Notes: generated by a model from the letters alone, not told the origin. Positions 25,401 to 32,910 are shown, counted from the first letter of the stretch. The stretch is 62,289 nt of DNA from Phoronis australis (GCA_002633005.1 NMRA01000309.1:281333-343621); one strand, 5' to 3'. Translations and numbers: made by a program.

Positions 25401-28400
25401 TTGCTTATTGCTCACTTAAGACAGGCCGTCTTCCGCCTAACAAAATCGCCTGAGACCACCGGTATCTTAGTTTTTCCCTGTCCTTTATTTTCAATATTTT
25501 TGCAAGTTGTCAAAATATTCTTACTGTATAGCAATTTTACTCAATTATTCTGATATTGAATATTCATTGTTATTTTTGTACTGTTCACCAGAGTTAACTT
25601 ACTCCCTGTAAAACACGCTTTGCCCAATCGAATAGTCGCGGCCTTGTTATTCAATTGTTCCTAATGAATCTCACTTCCGACTTAGCGGCAAATCTAAAAT
25701 GGCAGAGTATCAGTAGGCTCCAGTTCATGACAAGTGAAGAGTTTTGGGAATTTTTTGCCTACAGATTTCAATACGATTAACCTGTATGTACTGATGGCTT
25801 CGTTATAACATGTTCTAGCCATCTAATAAGGGTTAAAAACGTGTGCAACAAGGTCTTTAACATGCTATGCTCCCCAAGGGTTCTGTTTCACTACTGACAT
25901 TTCCATGTAAGATTGTTGCTACTGCAATTGCCAGAACTCTGACAAATCACTGCTTCCCTCTGACAAATCAGTGCTTTGCTTCCCAAGGAAAGGCCAAGAT
26001 TCCTGAAAGGTAGGTCAAAGCAGCGGCGTCATATAAGATTTTTCGTCGTGTTCTGTCACTCAAGCTTCTTAGTGTTGGGGTATCTTAAATGTTCAATTGT
26101 AACTGCACAGTATATCGGGTCATATTCAAGTGACTACTCTGGTTGTGTAGGTCGACTGGGAGGAGATGGAGAAGAAGTTACACAAACTGGAGTCTGATTG
26201 TAAGCTGGGTATGGAGAACTTGAGAATAGTAGCCAAACATGAGCCTCACTACTCCACACTCAAGACCAAGTAAGTTGGACACTGTTGGAAGACTGAACTC
26301 AGACTTCACTTAGACTGAGACTCAGACTCTAAATTTAATCAATAACGCTGCATGATTTTAATACAGATTTACTAAGGTGACTCAAATCCTTCTGTACTGT
26401 TGGTCAACTTTCGATTAGATCGTGGGTCCTGGTGTCAAGATTTTTTAAGTTAAAGGTTTTACAAATCCGCCTTCTGTCAAAAAAGTTTTGATCTATGCAG
26501 CCTAAGGCCCAGTGCCATTATAAAAGTAGCTTCAACGTATTTCTTGCTCAGATTAGAAGGGATTTGTGGGTGTAAGAGGAAGTGGTAGTTCATAGGTGCT
26601 TGAGCTGCGGGTCAACAAGTAGGTCATTTCATGGCCGGAGAGTGGTCTCAACAAATAGGACATTTTTAAATGCCTGAAGGGTGATGTCAGCAAGTAGGTC
26701 ATTTAATGCCTGAAGGGTGATGCCAACAAGTAGATCATTTAATGCCTGAAAGTTGGTGTCAACAAGTAGGTCATTTAATGCCTGAAGGGTGGTGTCAACA
26801 AGTAGGTCATTTAATGCCTGAAGGGTAGTGTCAACAAGTAGGTCATTTAATGCCTGAAGGGTAGTGTCAAGCAATACCATGCTGTTAGTTCTACCCAGGC
26901 CTAGTAATCTCTTCTAACGCGTAATCTCTTCTAACGCGACTAAAGAACAAGTGGAGACCTCTGGTTAAATCTTAAGTAGCCTAAATCAAAAGCTATTTTT
27001 GCAGGCGCTGCATTCATTTCTAACATAGGTAATGTCATACTGTGACTGTTGAAATAGTGACTGGAATTTTGAAGCTTGGTAAAGAGGTCATGCGCATACC
27101 ATTATTTCACAAAATGGCTGCTGAGTTTAATTGCACTGTAATCCTTAAAATGTTCCTTCATGACTTGGATGCTTTCTTGCAGATTGTCCCAGTTCCTGTC
27201 TGACTGCGCCGAGCGCATCATCGTCCTGCAGACAGTGTTCCAGCGCGTTGTCCACCGTTACTACAAACTACTGCTCTACTTTGGCATGCCTGTATCACAG
27301 GCCAAGGAGTTGAAGATCAGCCATTTCTGCAAGGTGGTCAGTGAGTTTGCGCTGGAATACCGTACCACACGCGAGAAGGTGCTGCAACAGCGTGAGAAGA
27401 AGGCCACCTATCGTGAGAGGAAGAAGACACGTGGCAAACTTATTGTTGATGTAAGCACTCACCTTACCATAGTTTGTACAGTTTGGGAAAGACCTGCAAT
27501 TATGGGACCTAGTGCTGAAACTAGAACTAATAGACATGATGTCCACTCATGGACAATCTGGAATATGAGAAGAATATATTTTCATTTGTATGAAACATAT
27601 AAAAAGGATAAAAAGTTGTGGAATATTCATGGAAAATCTTCTGGCAAATAAAAATCCTCTTACTTTGTTTGTCATGGGAATTGCATTTTTGTGTATGCAG
27701 CACTTGGTAACAATTAGTAGAAACAAATTACTGTTTGTCACAATTTCTGTGAAATAAACAACTGATGAAGAGTAAAAACTTAATCCTGGAGAACTCGCGT
27801 ATTTACCACTGCTTGGGACTGGGTGTTCTGCCTGTTTTTTTTTTGTCCATAATTAATTCTTTTCAGGTAATGATAAATTCTGAATTGAATACACGTCAGT
27901 TACTATCATTTTGTAACGGATAAGTCATGTTTGACATTTTGTACATCCTCAGAACTTTACAAACTGCGAAATGGGGAGGGTAAACTTTGGCTGACCTATA
28001 GAGCAACAGACTTTGTTATCACAACTGCTTGGAGTCATTGATTTCAGGAACTGATAGGGCACTAATTGTTAACGTAGTGCCTGTCTATTAAAGGTGCCTT
28101 TTATTACTTACACTAATAAACTAGTCAAGGTTTACTTAATAATTGACCTACTCCAGTGAGCTTGGTGAAAGTGGACTGAATGAGTCATATACAGTTAAAG
28201 TATATTTCAGAAATTAGTTCCTCGGTTTTACTCGCGTTTCGTACACACTCATGCCTAAATCTGGAAAAGGGTGCAGATTCGCGTATTAGCGCATGGGCCT
28301 AAATATGTGCATGGGCCTAAATATGTGCATAATACAGTACTTCTTATCGAGACACTACATCTCTTGTATTAACTGTGCGTGTTTTAGACGGAGAAGTTCT

Positions 28401-30908
28401 CACAAGGTCCCAAGAAGGAGGAAGCTGCCCTTCACAAGGTGCTCAACAATGGTTATGTGTCTGACACCAGCAGTTTGGGCAGGAAGAAACCATCTGTTGG
28501 TGAGCTATAATTTAAAGGTTCTATATTGGTAACATAGTATTGATTAGTGTTGGGGCTAATGAATGCACTGCTTAATAAAGTTGATATGTAAAACTACATT
28601 CAAGTGGCCATGGATTAAGGCGTATTTAGAGTTGAAAATAACTCATGGCTCAAAATTAAATTTAAAAATTAACCAATCGTACACATGTGAAATGTGTAAG
28701 TTTTCTGTGAGTGCATAACATGTAGTTGACAATGTTTGAATCAAATAAAAGTTTGCAGTCCATAATGAGATCTAGACACATGACACATTCTTTGACTTAT
28801 CTCCCCTATGGTTTGATTGTGTGGGTAGATAAGATTTAACTTTTACTTCAAATGTTCTAAAATGTCTTAATGCTGCTCAATTCCCCTTGTGTTCTCTTAG
28901 AAGAGATCTGTTTTATAGAAGCTCCGATGATTTATGTGTAACAAACATGAGTGGTGAGATGTCAATGTTTCAAAACACATTTCAGCTCCTGATGAATGTG
29001 ATGATTGTAAGTTGGAGTGCGGTTGGTTAACCAAGCTTTCTTGTCTCAACGTAATTCTCTCTGATCTTTACTTTCTGCGGTGGCCTCGCTCTCTTGATCT
29101 AAGCGCTGTCTTTCTTCTGTGTGAACTGGTCGCCCACTCAGGCTTTCATGTACTCTAGGTTGGGCCTTGATTTGTAAAATGGTGCCTGGCATTAGTGATG
29201 TCAAGTCATTCTTTGTAACCGTTTTGTAGACTTTGAACAGGAAACATTGGCAGTTTCTCACGATTTGCTATGTTCAATGGGTAAACTTAAAAACCTTTGT
29301 CTATCTTGCTTCATTTACCATCCAGGATCCAGCTTTTGCACGATGCACACGACTTTTTGGTCACTAAACTTTGAATACTCTTTCTGGTGCTGAAGTTGCT
29401 TTCTCTATTTGACAGTGTTTCAAACCATGAAAGTGTTACCTTGTGTATTGACTCTGGTGTATTGACTCTGGTGTATTGACTCTACATTTTGTGAACCGTT
29501 CATGGTGTGAGCAGCATCTCTTAAACTGATGTTGGTATTATGGTTAATACAACATGTTAGATTTTAACGAATTCGGAGACACGCATGTCTTGTGCTAGCC
29601 AAGTTCTCGGCTCTTTATTGTTGTAAAATAAAAAACGTAAGTGTTCTTGAAATGTAATCAAGTGTGCAGTTCACTACATTTCAATGTTGAAAAGGTTTCA
29701 GATTCATTTGTGAAACGCGCATTCTATTGGTTTTAACTAGTACGTTCCTGTTAGCACTGTACGTGTCATGATAACGTGTATTTTGATAGCTCACATTGGC
29801 AAGCAGAGGAATGTGGCACGCCAGGTGATGACAGACAACGAAGCATTTGACACGGGTGAGGACGAGATCCTGGAGGCTTGTGTTAAGTCTGCTACTACGT
29901 CTGGACAACGGGCTCCAACCAGGGAGAGGAAGAGGACGAAGTATGCACACAGGAAGTCATGTAAGTAGTGACAAGCTGTCTGGTTTTTACCAGGACTGCC
30001 TTCCGTACACGCAAGACACTCTTGAAGCATGAAGAACTCTGTCCCATAATTCGACATTCTAACTTCTCCAGCCATTCTGTTCAGTGGCTGCCATTTTGCT
30101 AGATTACGCTTGTAAGATTCGGACATGTGAAACACTTGGCTTGTGGCACTTGTGATTTTGCGTGGTCTTGTGTTCTCTTGCTTTTTCACTAGTGTCTTGC
30201 ATCTACAGCACACATCCCAGGTGACCTTTTGAAAAACAGTGGCGGATTGACTTGTTTGCTTCTTTAACAAGCCATATACAGGTTATTCCATACTTTTCAC
30301 ATGGCAGTAGAAAGAGTTGACTGTTTTATTTGTGAACCATGTGGCAACATTCTTTTTGAATTGTCCAATTACATCATTTATACTCATCATGGTAAACTTG
30401 GTAAATGACAAAAGTTATTTCCATGCAGGGACAACTCAGGAACAGTGAAAAGAAGGTAAAAATTCATTGAAAACTCGTGGACCTTCTCATAAGATGAATA
30501 CTCCCTAATTTACAAGTTCCTACATTTTGTTATACTAGACAACAGTTATTACCAAAAACTACTGTTCTTCTACTTATTGTGGAAAAATATCTCGTGTAAG
30601 TTATGGAAATTATATCCTAGAAAAAGCAGGGAAAGTGAACACGTAGTACAAACTAGAACTATTGATTAACTGTCATTCACATTTGTTCACACGCTAGATA
30701 AAATTGTTACTGCGCGTGGAAATTACCATTTTTTAAGGCTCCCTATATATTTTCAATTGGAATTGTGAGAGAGAACCTTAAGCTATTTGGATTATTTTCT
30801 CATATTATACGTGATTCTTTTGTTAATGTTGCAGTGAGAAGAACGTTGAAAGGTGGTATTGATGAATTGGAGAGGCAGGCCGTGGCCAACTACTCAAGCA
30901 AGTATTGA
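1391..30908 (+). CDS. FHOD: FHOD-family formin, 3' part of gene (18 exons, 1298 codons in window)
   Basis: Formin homology domain protein that nucleates and bundles actin filaments and is autoinhibited by a DID-DAD contact. Eighteen exons with GT donors and AG acceptors join with every codon phase matching: 1391-1485, 4863-4974, 6332-6426, 6725-6924, 7343-7528, 8949-9212, 9710-9840, 13595-13924, 14861-15981, 19048-19200, 19851-20036, 22901-23020, 24554-24715, 26151-26269, 27183-27450, 28388-28499, 29790-29960, 30835-30908. In window residue numbers: end of DID 1-166, charged linker and coiled coil 167-470, pre-FH1 and FH1 to about 780, FH2 about 791-1180, tail and DAD 1181-1298. The fit to vertebrate FHOD1/FHOD3 is by recognition of conserved blocks ([48 protein letters not shown]), not by a database search. 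The first codon is split and its first base lies in an upstream exon outside the window. The gene is single-copy in many invertebrates, so FHOD1 versus FHOD3 is not assignable. Confidence 0.95.
2705..3162. mobile_element. piggyBac-like MITE with TTAA target duplications
   Basis: TTAA at 2705-2708 is followed by a 29-bp terminal repeat starting GTTGCTTTTACACGAGAGAC. Its inverted partner ends at 3157 and is followed by TTAA at 3158-3161. The two repeats match at 25 of 29 positions and all four differences are transitions. The interior (about 390 bp) encodes no transposase. TTAA duplication plus short inverted repeats fits the piggyBac superfamily. A GTGACAACTGACAAG minisatellite (about 2.5 copies) lies at 3100-3138, beside the right terminal repeat. 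Confidence 0.75.
4187..4200 (+). promoter_or_regulatory. CTCF-like motif
   Basis: CCACCAGGGGGCAC matches the widely used CTCF core (CCASYAGRKGGCRS) at every position. It lies in FHOD intron a-b, 662 bp before an exon. Binding is not shown by sequence alone. Confidence 0.4.
4863..4974 (+). CDS. FHOD: FHOD exon b: DID segment
   Basis: The acceptor is tgttgtttccag and the donor is GCAG|gtaaat. The exon encodes [20 protein letters not shown] followed by [17 protein letters not shown]. It is the most conserved armadillo-type helix pair of the FHOD inhibitory domain and differs from the vertebrate block at few positions. It ends one base into a Gly codon that is completed at 6332. Confidence 0.95.
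4975..6331 (+). other. FHOD intron b-c
   Basis: A 1.36-kb intron. Bases 5599-5868 are open for 89 codons on + with higher GC than their surroundings, but the translation has no recognised domain and no flanking splice sites in phase with exons b and c. I treat it as non-coding. Confidence 0.6.
6332..6426 (+). CDS. FHOD: FHOD exon c: DID segment
   Basis: The acceptor is acatttcacag and the donor is AACAAG|gtgggt. The exon completes Gly, then encodes [20 protein letters not shown] and [11 protein letters not shown]. It corresponds to the vertebrate block around PWANLVSILEEKNG and LINKTL. It ends on a codon boundary. Confidence 0.94.
6725..6924 (+). CDS. FHOD: FHOD exon d: end of DID
   Basis: The acceptor is ctgttgacag and the donor is CTAAG|gtgcgt. 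It encodes [20 protein letters not shown], then [20 protein letters not shown] and [18 protein letters not shown]. The PDQDxFYDVTD block and the following LxxQxxLYExALKxEDG helix are conserved in FHOD1 and FHOD3 and close the inhibitory domain. The remainder (KKDNLR) opens the charged linker. It ends two bases into an Arg codon. Confidence 0.95.
7343..7528 (+). CDS. FHOD: FHOD exon e: charged linker
   Basis: The acceptor is gtaatcttgcag and the donor is AGGGC|gtaagt. The translation is rich in Arg, Glu and Ser ([15 protein letters not shown], then VKRRTPN, then [12 protein letters not shown]). It has no domain of its own and corresponds to the poorly conserved linker after the FHOD inhibitory domain. 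It is supported by phase (one base in, two bases out) and by open reading between consensus splice sites. A 41-bp minisatellite begins 12 bp after the donor's G. Confidence 0.88.
7529..8948 (+). other. FHOD intron e-f
   Basis: A 1.4-kb intron with the 41-bp minisatellite at its 5' end and a pyrimidine-rich degenerate repeat of TTTCCTCTT at 8201-8275. No coding signal was seen between exons. Confidence 0.7.
7541..7663. repeat. 41-bp minisatellite, 3 copies, next to splice donor
   Basis: Units starting at 7541, 7582 and 7623 are essentially identical (core TTGCAATATCATTGGCTTGT). The array begins 12 bp after the GT donor of FHOD exon e at 7529, so it sits at the extreme 5' end of the intron. 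Confidence 0.95.
8949..9212 (+). CDS. FHOD: FHOD exon f: Ser/Thr-rich linker, NAGNAG acceptor
   Basis: The exon encodes [20 protein letters not shown], then [20 protein letters not shown] and a Ser/Thr-rich stretch ending [11 protein letters not shown]. The donor is TGCGA|gtgagt. The acceptor is the tandem pair cttgcagcag, so splicing after 8948 or after 8951 keeps the frame and adds or drops one Ser. The many SxxS and RxxS patterns suggest a phosphorylated disordered linker. That is an inference from composition only. Confidence 0.9.
9213..9709 (+). other. FHOD intron f-g
   Basis: A 497-bp intron. It contains a short direct duplication (CACCCTTATGATAAAT twice, about 9404-9441). Nothing else was seen. 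Confidence 0.7.
9710..9840 (+). CDS. FHOD: FHOD exon g: linker
   Basis: The acceptor is ggctttcccttcag and the donor is ACTGCAA|gtgagt. It encodes [20 protein letters not shown] followed by [20 protein letters not shown]. It is a basic, hydrophilic linker segment with no recognised domain. The phases (one base in, one base out) match both neighbours. The following 3.75-kb intron has been invaded by an inverted-repeat DNA element. Confidence 0.9.
10104..11917. mobile_element. TA-flanked inverted-repeat DNA transposon (pogo/Tc1-type, no transposase seen)
   Basis: The left end CCGTAATCGTTCGGGTTAAC at 10104 is repeated as an exact inverted copy ending at 11917, and each end is bordered by TA (10102-10103 and 11918-11919). 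Inside each end lie several copies of GGGCGGTTAA or GGGCGCTTAA in the same orientation along the strand, plus a shared segment GTGGGCGGTTAAATCGAAAA. TA target sites suggest the Tc1/mariner-pogo group. No transposase frame was recognised, but 10566-10850 is a sequence gap, so an interrupted autonomous copy cannot be excluded. It lies in the FHOD intron between exons g and h. Confidence 0.8.
10566..10850. other. Assembly gap (285 N)
   Basis: A run of N inside the inverted-repeat transposon. Frames read across it are meaningless. Confidence 1.
13595..13924 (+). CDS. FHOD: FHOD exon h: coiled-coil linker
   Basis: The acceptor is gctattgtttgcag and the donor is GGTCTAG|gtaaga. The first 50 residues are a highly charged helix (RTRRREQ-type repeats, then [20 protein letters not shown]) that should form a coiled coil. 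After this comes a Ser-rich tract ([19 protein letters not shown]). Vertebrate FHOD proteins have a comparable coiled coil N-terminal to FH1. It begins with two bases completing a Thr codon and ends with one base of an Asp codon. Confidence 0.92.
13925..14860 (+). other. FHOD intron h-i
   Basis: A 936-bp intron. The last 124 bases are open in the frame of exon i from an ATG at 14737, but they sit upstream of the acceptor at 14859-14860 and are not needed to join exon h. They could serve as an alternative N terminus only if an internal promoter existed, for which I see no evidence. Confidence 0.65.
14861..15981 (+). CDS. FHOD: FHOD exon i: pre-FH1, FH1 and start of FH2
   Basis: This is the largest exon, 1121 bp. 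The acceptor is gttattgttttag and the donor is GCTAAG|gttagt. The N-terminal 260 residues are disordered and charged ([31 protein letters not shown]). FH1 follows at about 15652-15785 with proline runs of 6, 5, 5, 6 and 4 separated by short Gly/Val/Ala spacers, the expected ligands of profilin-actin. FH2 starts at about 15820 with [14 protein letters not shown] and continues through [20 protein letters not shown]. The open frame extends upstream to 14737, but that part is intronic: the AG at 14859-14860 restores the codon split from exon h. Confidence 0.96.
16225..16722. mobile_element. MITE with inverted terminal repeats, superfamily unknown
   Basis: The left end AGGCCCTTTCATATTGAC has an imperfect inverted partner (AGGACCTTTCATACTAAA on the opposite strand) ending at 16722. 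A second inverted pair, CTTAACTCCGGTC at about 16242 and GACCGGAGTTAAG at about 16650, lies just inside. The interior repeats CGTTCATAC-like words and has no coding frame. A clear target duplication was not found. Confidence 0.6.
17363..17368 (+). other. FHOD: Candidate 6-nt microexon (adds Asp-Pro)
   Basis: GACCCG is bounded by a strong acceptor context (TCTTCGTCTCATAG) and a perfect donor GTAAGT. Exons i and j are both phase 0 here, so inclusion would add exactly Asp-Pro at the start of FH2 without a frameshift. TGC-rich words (CTGCTGCATGTTGCTGCC) lie about 30-45 bases upstream, as is typical of some regulated microexons. No transcript evidence is available. Confidence 0.3.
19048..19200 (+). 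CDS. FHOD: FHOD exon j: FH2 domain
   Basis: The acceptor is ttatttctactgtag and the donor is ATTGAG|gttggt. It encodes [20 protein letters not shown] followed by [20 protein letters not shown]. The block [15 protein letters not shown] is a hallmark of the FH2 knob region, where the Ile in NIGL is the residue class known to be essential for FH2 actin assembly. The exon is phase 0 on both sides (51 codons). Confidence 0.96.
19851..20036 (+). CDS. FHOD: FHOD exon k: FH2 domain
   Basis: The acceptor is cactattctttccctag and the donor is GAGCAG|gtcagt. It encodes [20 protein letters not shown], then [20 protein letters not shown] and [16 protein letters not shown]. This matches the FH2 helix set around PTEEExQKIxEAQLANPxIPLGxAExFL in vertebrate FHODs. 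It has 62 codons and is phase 0 on both sides. Confidence 0.96.
21780..22040. repeat. Degenerate minisatellite (CTCACTGAATGTGAACAT type)
   Basis: About eight imperfect copies of roughly 25-40 bp built from GTGCTCAC, TCATTGAATGTGAAC and ATCTGT words. The divergence between copies indicates an old array. Confidence 0.75.
22808..22900 (+). repeat. 31-bp tandem repeat, 3 copies, duplicating a 3' splice site
   Basis: Three copies of a unit built from GTCACATCCTTTTGATTGGC and TGTTGTAG. They end in AG at 22838, 22869 and 22900, exactly 31 bp apart. The last AG is the acceptor of FHOD exon l. The repeat therefore carries the branch-site, pyrimidine and AG region of this intron. Confidence 0.95.
22901..23020 (+). 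CDS. FHOD: FHOD exon l: FH2 core with GNFLNG motif
   Basis: The exon encodes [20 protein letters not shown] followed by [26 protein letters not shown] is the FH2 signature. The donor is GCAGTG|gtaggt. The acceptor gctgttgtag is the last of three 31-bp tandem repeats, each carrying a polypyrimidine stretch and AG, so two further acceptors lie at 22838 and 22869. Only the last preserves the frame (40 codons, phase 0). Confidence 0.95.
23661..23812. repeat. 19-bp minisatellite, about 8 copies
   Basis: The unit is CCACATGGTCTGTCTGTGT with few substitutions. One further copy and a half resume at 24194-24227 after an inserted element. All three forward frames stay open across the array, which is a by-product of its composition rather than a gene. 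Confidence 0.95.
23813..24193. mobile_element. hAT-like element inserted in the minisatellite
   Basis: The 381-bp insert is richer in CpG than its surroundings. Its ends AGGCCTTGGAAT and AGGGCTTCGAAT (opposite strand) match at 10 of 12. They are bordered by TCTGTGTC and GCTGTGTC, 7 of 8 identical, consistent with an 8-bp hAT duplication, although the host repeat itself could supply this match. On the minus strand a frame from about 24175 runs [20 protein letters not shown] and resumes, after an indel near the N at 24072, with [20 protein letters not shown]. It looks like a decayed coding fragment of unknown family. Confidence 0.6.
24554..24715 (+). CDS. FHOD: FHOD exon m: FH2 domain
   Basis: The acceptor is catgtgttttcag and the donor is TGCAAAG|gtaaga. 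It encodes [20 protein letters not shown], then [20 protein letters not shown] and [14 protein letters not shown]. YLxxVxEVKDTVxxxSLLHHLC is strongly conserved among FHODs. It has 54 codons, phase 0. Confidence 0.96.
24716..26150 (+). other. FHOD intron m-n
   Basis: A 1.4-kb intron. It is AT-rich apart from a GC-richer exon-like island at about 25170-25275. No repeat array was seen. Confidence 0.65.
25173..25275 (+). other. Exon-like GC-rich island, identity unknown
   Basis: Within AT-rich intron, this stretch reads openly as [20 protein letters not shown] followed by [16 protein letters not shown] weak AG lies upstream (GTATTCAAG) and a weak GT downstream (TTTCAG|GTTGAA). Its length of about 103 bp is not a multiple of three between the phase-0 neighbours, so inclusion would shift the FH2 frame. 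It could be a retroposed exon, a poison exon or a relic of another gene. I do not recognise the protein. Confidence 0.25.
26151..26269 (+). CDS. FHOD: FHOD exon n: FH2 helical segment
   Basis: The acceptor is ctggttgtgtag and the donor is GACCAA|gtaagt. It encodes [20 protein letters not shown] followed by [19 protein letters not shown]. This is the long FH2 helix after the RCAKVDFxQL block. It ends two bases into a Lys codon. Confidence 0.94.
26270..27182 (+). other. FHOD intron n-o
   Basis: A 913-bp intron carrying a 36-bp minisatellite over about a third of its length. Otherwise nothing was recognised. Confidence 0.75.
26606..26873. repeat. 36-bp minisatellite, about 7-8 copies
   Basis: The unit is GTCAACAAGTAGGTCATTTA then ATGCCTGAAGGGTGGT. 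It is nearly exact in the right half and diverged on the left. Because 36 is a multiple of three, the minus strand stays open and reads a repeated 12-residue [13 protein letters not shown] regard this as a consequence of the repeat rather than a protein gene. Confidence 0.95.
27183..27450 (+). CDS. FHOD: FHOD exon o: C-terminal FH2
   Basis: The acceptor is gctttcttgcag and the donor is GTTGAT|gtaagc. It encodes [60 protein letters not shown] and [17 protein letters not shown]. The [16 protein letters not shown] and YRERxKTRGK blocks mark the end of the FHOD FH2 domain and the basic helix after it. It ends on a codon boundary. Confidence 0.96.
27451..28387 (+). other. FHOD intron o-p
   Basis: A 937-bp intron with a short duplication GCATGGGCCTAAATATGT at about 28290-28329. 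In vertebrate FHOD3 an acidic muscle-specific microexon lies at this junction. No acidic in-frame counterpart with consensus splice sites was found here. Confidence 0.65.
28388..28499 (+). CDS. FHOD: FHOD exon p: post-FH2 linker
   Basis: The acceptor is actgtgcgtgttttag and the donor is TCTGTTG|gtgagc. It begins [20 protein letters not shown], matching the vertebrate TEKFSG start, and continues [18 protein letters not shown]. It is a disordered linker between FH2 and DAD. The junction IVD|TEKFS is where vertebrate FHOD3 inserts its muscle-specific acidic microexon. No equivalent was seen in this intron. Confidence 0.93.
28500..29789 (+). other. FHOD intron p-q
   Basis: A 1.29-kb intron. A 15-bp unit GTGTATTGACTCTG occurs three times at about 29443-29482. 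No exon or RNA gene was recognised. Confidence 0.7.
29790..29960 (+). CDS. FHOD: FHOD exon q: DAD region
   Basis: The acceptor is tgtattttgatag and the donor is AAGTCAT|gtaagt. It encodes [20 protein letters not shown], then [20 protein letters not shown] and [17 protein letters not shown]. DEIxxxxVKSAT is the hydrophobic DAD helix that docks on DID, and RERKRxxxxxRKS is its basic partner. In vertebrate FHOD1 this basic stretch carries ROCK target Ser/Thr residues. The first is Thr here rather than Ser, and the RKS serine is kept. Confidence 0.95.
29961..30834 (+). other. FHOD intron q-r
   Basis: An 874-bp AT-rich intron. No feature was recognised. Confidence 0.7.
30835..30908 (+). CDS. FHOD: FHOD exon r: C terminus and stop
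   Basis: The acceptor is gttaatgttgcag. The two bases TG complete the Leu codon split from exon q, then the exon reads [23 protein letters not shown] and TGA at 30906-30908. Together with exon q it restores RKSLRRTLKGG, the conserved end of the DAD whose phosphorylation releases autoinhibition in FHOD1. The last 15 residues are lineage-specific. Confidence 0.94.
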
Positions 30909-32133
30909 GGGGCAGGCACTAGTCTGTACGTGTTGGAGTCCCAAGGGATCAAGGTGGGGTTGACACATGAATGCCGGGGGTCACCGTTGGATGTGTTGAC
31001 ATGAGAGGGTATGCTGAAAGTTGCATAGGCTGAAAGTGGAGCTGGATTGGTCAAGGTTAAATTTAATGTGTATGCCATATGTACTTAAAGTTAAGTTGTT
31101 GTTACTAAGGGACCGTCACAGCTTATCTGTAGGAAATTGTTCGATAAAGCTGACAGCATTGAGCAACACTGAGGTTGCTTTGTACTTACCAATGCCTTCA
31201 GGTCTTGTGTACTGAGACAAAAATAGCTCCAAGTGAGCTTGCAATCTTTTTTAGTGTACAGTTCTCTCGCAAACATCAAGAATTGATTTCGAATTCATCC
31301 GTGATCAAGGGTGATCACTGTATGTCACTGCTGAGCATGTGAAATTCCTTGGTTCTCATTCAAATCTTGCCGTTTCAGGTGCTATCTATGTATATAATTT
31401 TGAAGCCAGCTTGCATTGACTATTTATTTTTGGCATATCATATAGCTGTGTCTGATATGAATAGGTCAGATATATTTTAGTACGCTGACTACGTTGCCTT
31501 GGTGCCGCGTTGTTATGGAAGGGTTAACTGTGATAGGTCATCTTGGAGAGTCATTGACTGCTCATTGGACGTGTTTTGAAACGTTAAAAGATGAAAACAT
31601 TATAAAGGGAAAAGTTTTGAAGTACTATCAGTTTTTGCCAGCTAGCATTTACTCAACAGCTTTTTTTAATTAAAGCTTAGTACTTAAAAGTTTTTGCAAT
31701 AAGATAAGAGAATTTTGCATTCTGTCACATTTGATTGAGATGTGAAAAGGGTTGGCATAGTCAGGGTCTGTTCAGATCAACGTAGAGTTTCATACCCTGT
31801 CTCTTCACTTGAGTTTGTGAGTAACAATGTGAGTGAGGTATTTAACCAATGGAATAATTGAAGGCGCTTCAAATGGCTGTTTCTGTTGTGTTTTCACTCG
31901 TCTGTGTTCACGGCTGTAGATCGGTCGATCAAAGGTCCTAACAAACACCTGCCAAGTTTGTAGATATTTGTACATTCTCACTGCATTTCTTTGTTTCATA
32001 AGTTATTCGTTCTATATTCAGATGTGTTTTGCTAAGTGTTTTGATGTGTCCCACGGTTTCTGCATTCTAACATATTTGCTTGAAAACAACTTGCAATTAA
32101 TATGAATATTATATGCAGCTTAGTTCCTTTCCC

Positions 32134-32146
32134 CCACAAGGTGGCG
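32134..32146 (+). promoter_or_regulatory. CTCF-like motif in FHOD 3'UTR
   Basis: CCACAAGGTGGCG resembles the CTCF core at most positions (one mismatch in the first half). It lies about 1.2 kb after the FHOD stop, at the border between the convergent genes. Confidence 0.3.
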
Positions 32147-32456
32147 TTAATGCTCAAGCATCTTTGAACATGCTAGTGGTGGATTGGTAAACTTTGGGTT
32201 GTTTTTTGTTACACACAGTTTTATTTTCATTTTAATATTTCCCTGGTGCGATATTTCTTAACAGTGACTGTATGTGCTCTACTGTTTTTCTATCTGGTGC
32301 TAGATTACCATAAGTCTCTTGACAGAATGTTACAAAACATGTTTGTGGTTTTCCCGCTTGTTCAGTTCCAAAGATTTGGCATTGTAATCTTACGCTGTAT
32401 TGTCTTTTAGCTAAATATTGTCTTCTTTTCCTCTTTGCAAAACTGAGTATCAACCA

Positions 32457-32474
32457 AATAAAGTTTTAAATAAA
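32457..32474 (+). terminator. Tandem poly(A) signals of FHOD
   Basis: AATAAA at 32457-32462 and again at 32469-32474, 12 bp apart, about 1.55 kb after the FHOD stop. They are the first close pair of canonical hexamers downstream of the gene on this strand. Confidence 0.6.
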
Positions 32475-32574
32475 GATTACACCTTGTCATTGGGCTACAG
32501 CAATCACTTTTACTTAATTGAGCTAATTTGAACATCTCACTTGAGTTTCAGATTGCTGCAATTTTTGATGAACT

Positions 32575-32910
32575 TAAAGCTACATTTTGCCGTTTACCTG
32601 GCCAAAACAAAAAATCAAGGTATGCCTTTTCATCTCAAAATCAGTCTTATAATATTCCTTAACATGATGGCCCCATTTCCGCTACCAAGTGAGTCAGTCA
32701 ATGCGTGCGTGCGTTATTTACGACTCCCCAGTTTTAGGGTTAGCCAACCCCAATAATATTTAAAGCATTTTCTCGAGTCGCTGATGGTTTGATGTTTTCG
32801 TTGATAACAGAAATAGCTAATATCCCATCATGGTAAGGAATATTATGAGCAAGGTCTACTTCAATTTTCGTTTGCTTTAAGCCAACTATTCAGAGTGAAA
32901 TGTAGCTTTA
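32575..32910. mobile_element. Small inverted-repeat element (MITE-like)
   Basis: TAAAGCTACATTTTGCC at 32575 has an inverted partner, TAAAGCTACATTTCACTC on the opposite strand, ending at 32910. The 336-bp interior has no coding frame. The shared core is only about 13 bp and no clean target duplication was found. Confidence 0.45.

Larger units (their letters stand above)
30909..32476 (+). other. FHOD: FHOD 3'UTR (inferred)
   Basis: About 1.57 kb between the stop codon and tandem AATAAA hexamers, with no further FHOD-like reading frame. It holds a CTCF-like motif at 32134-32146. The end point is inferred from the poly(A) signals alone. Confidence 0.6.
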
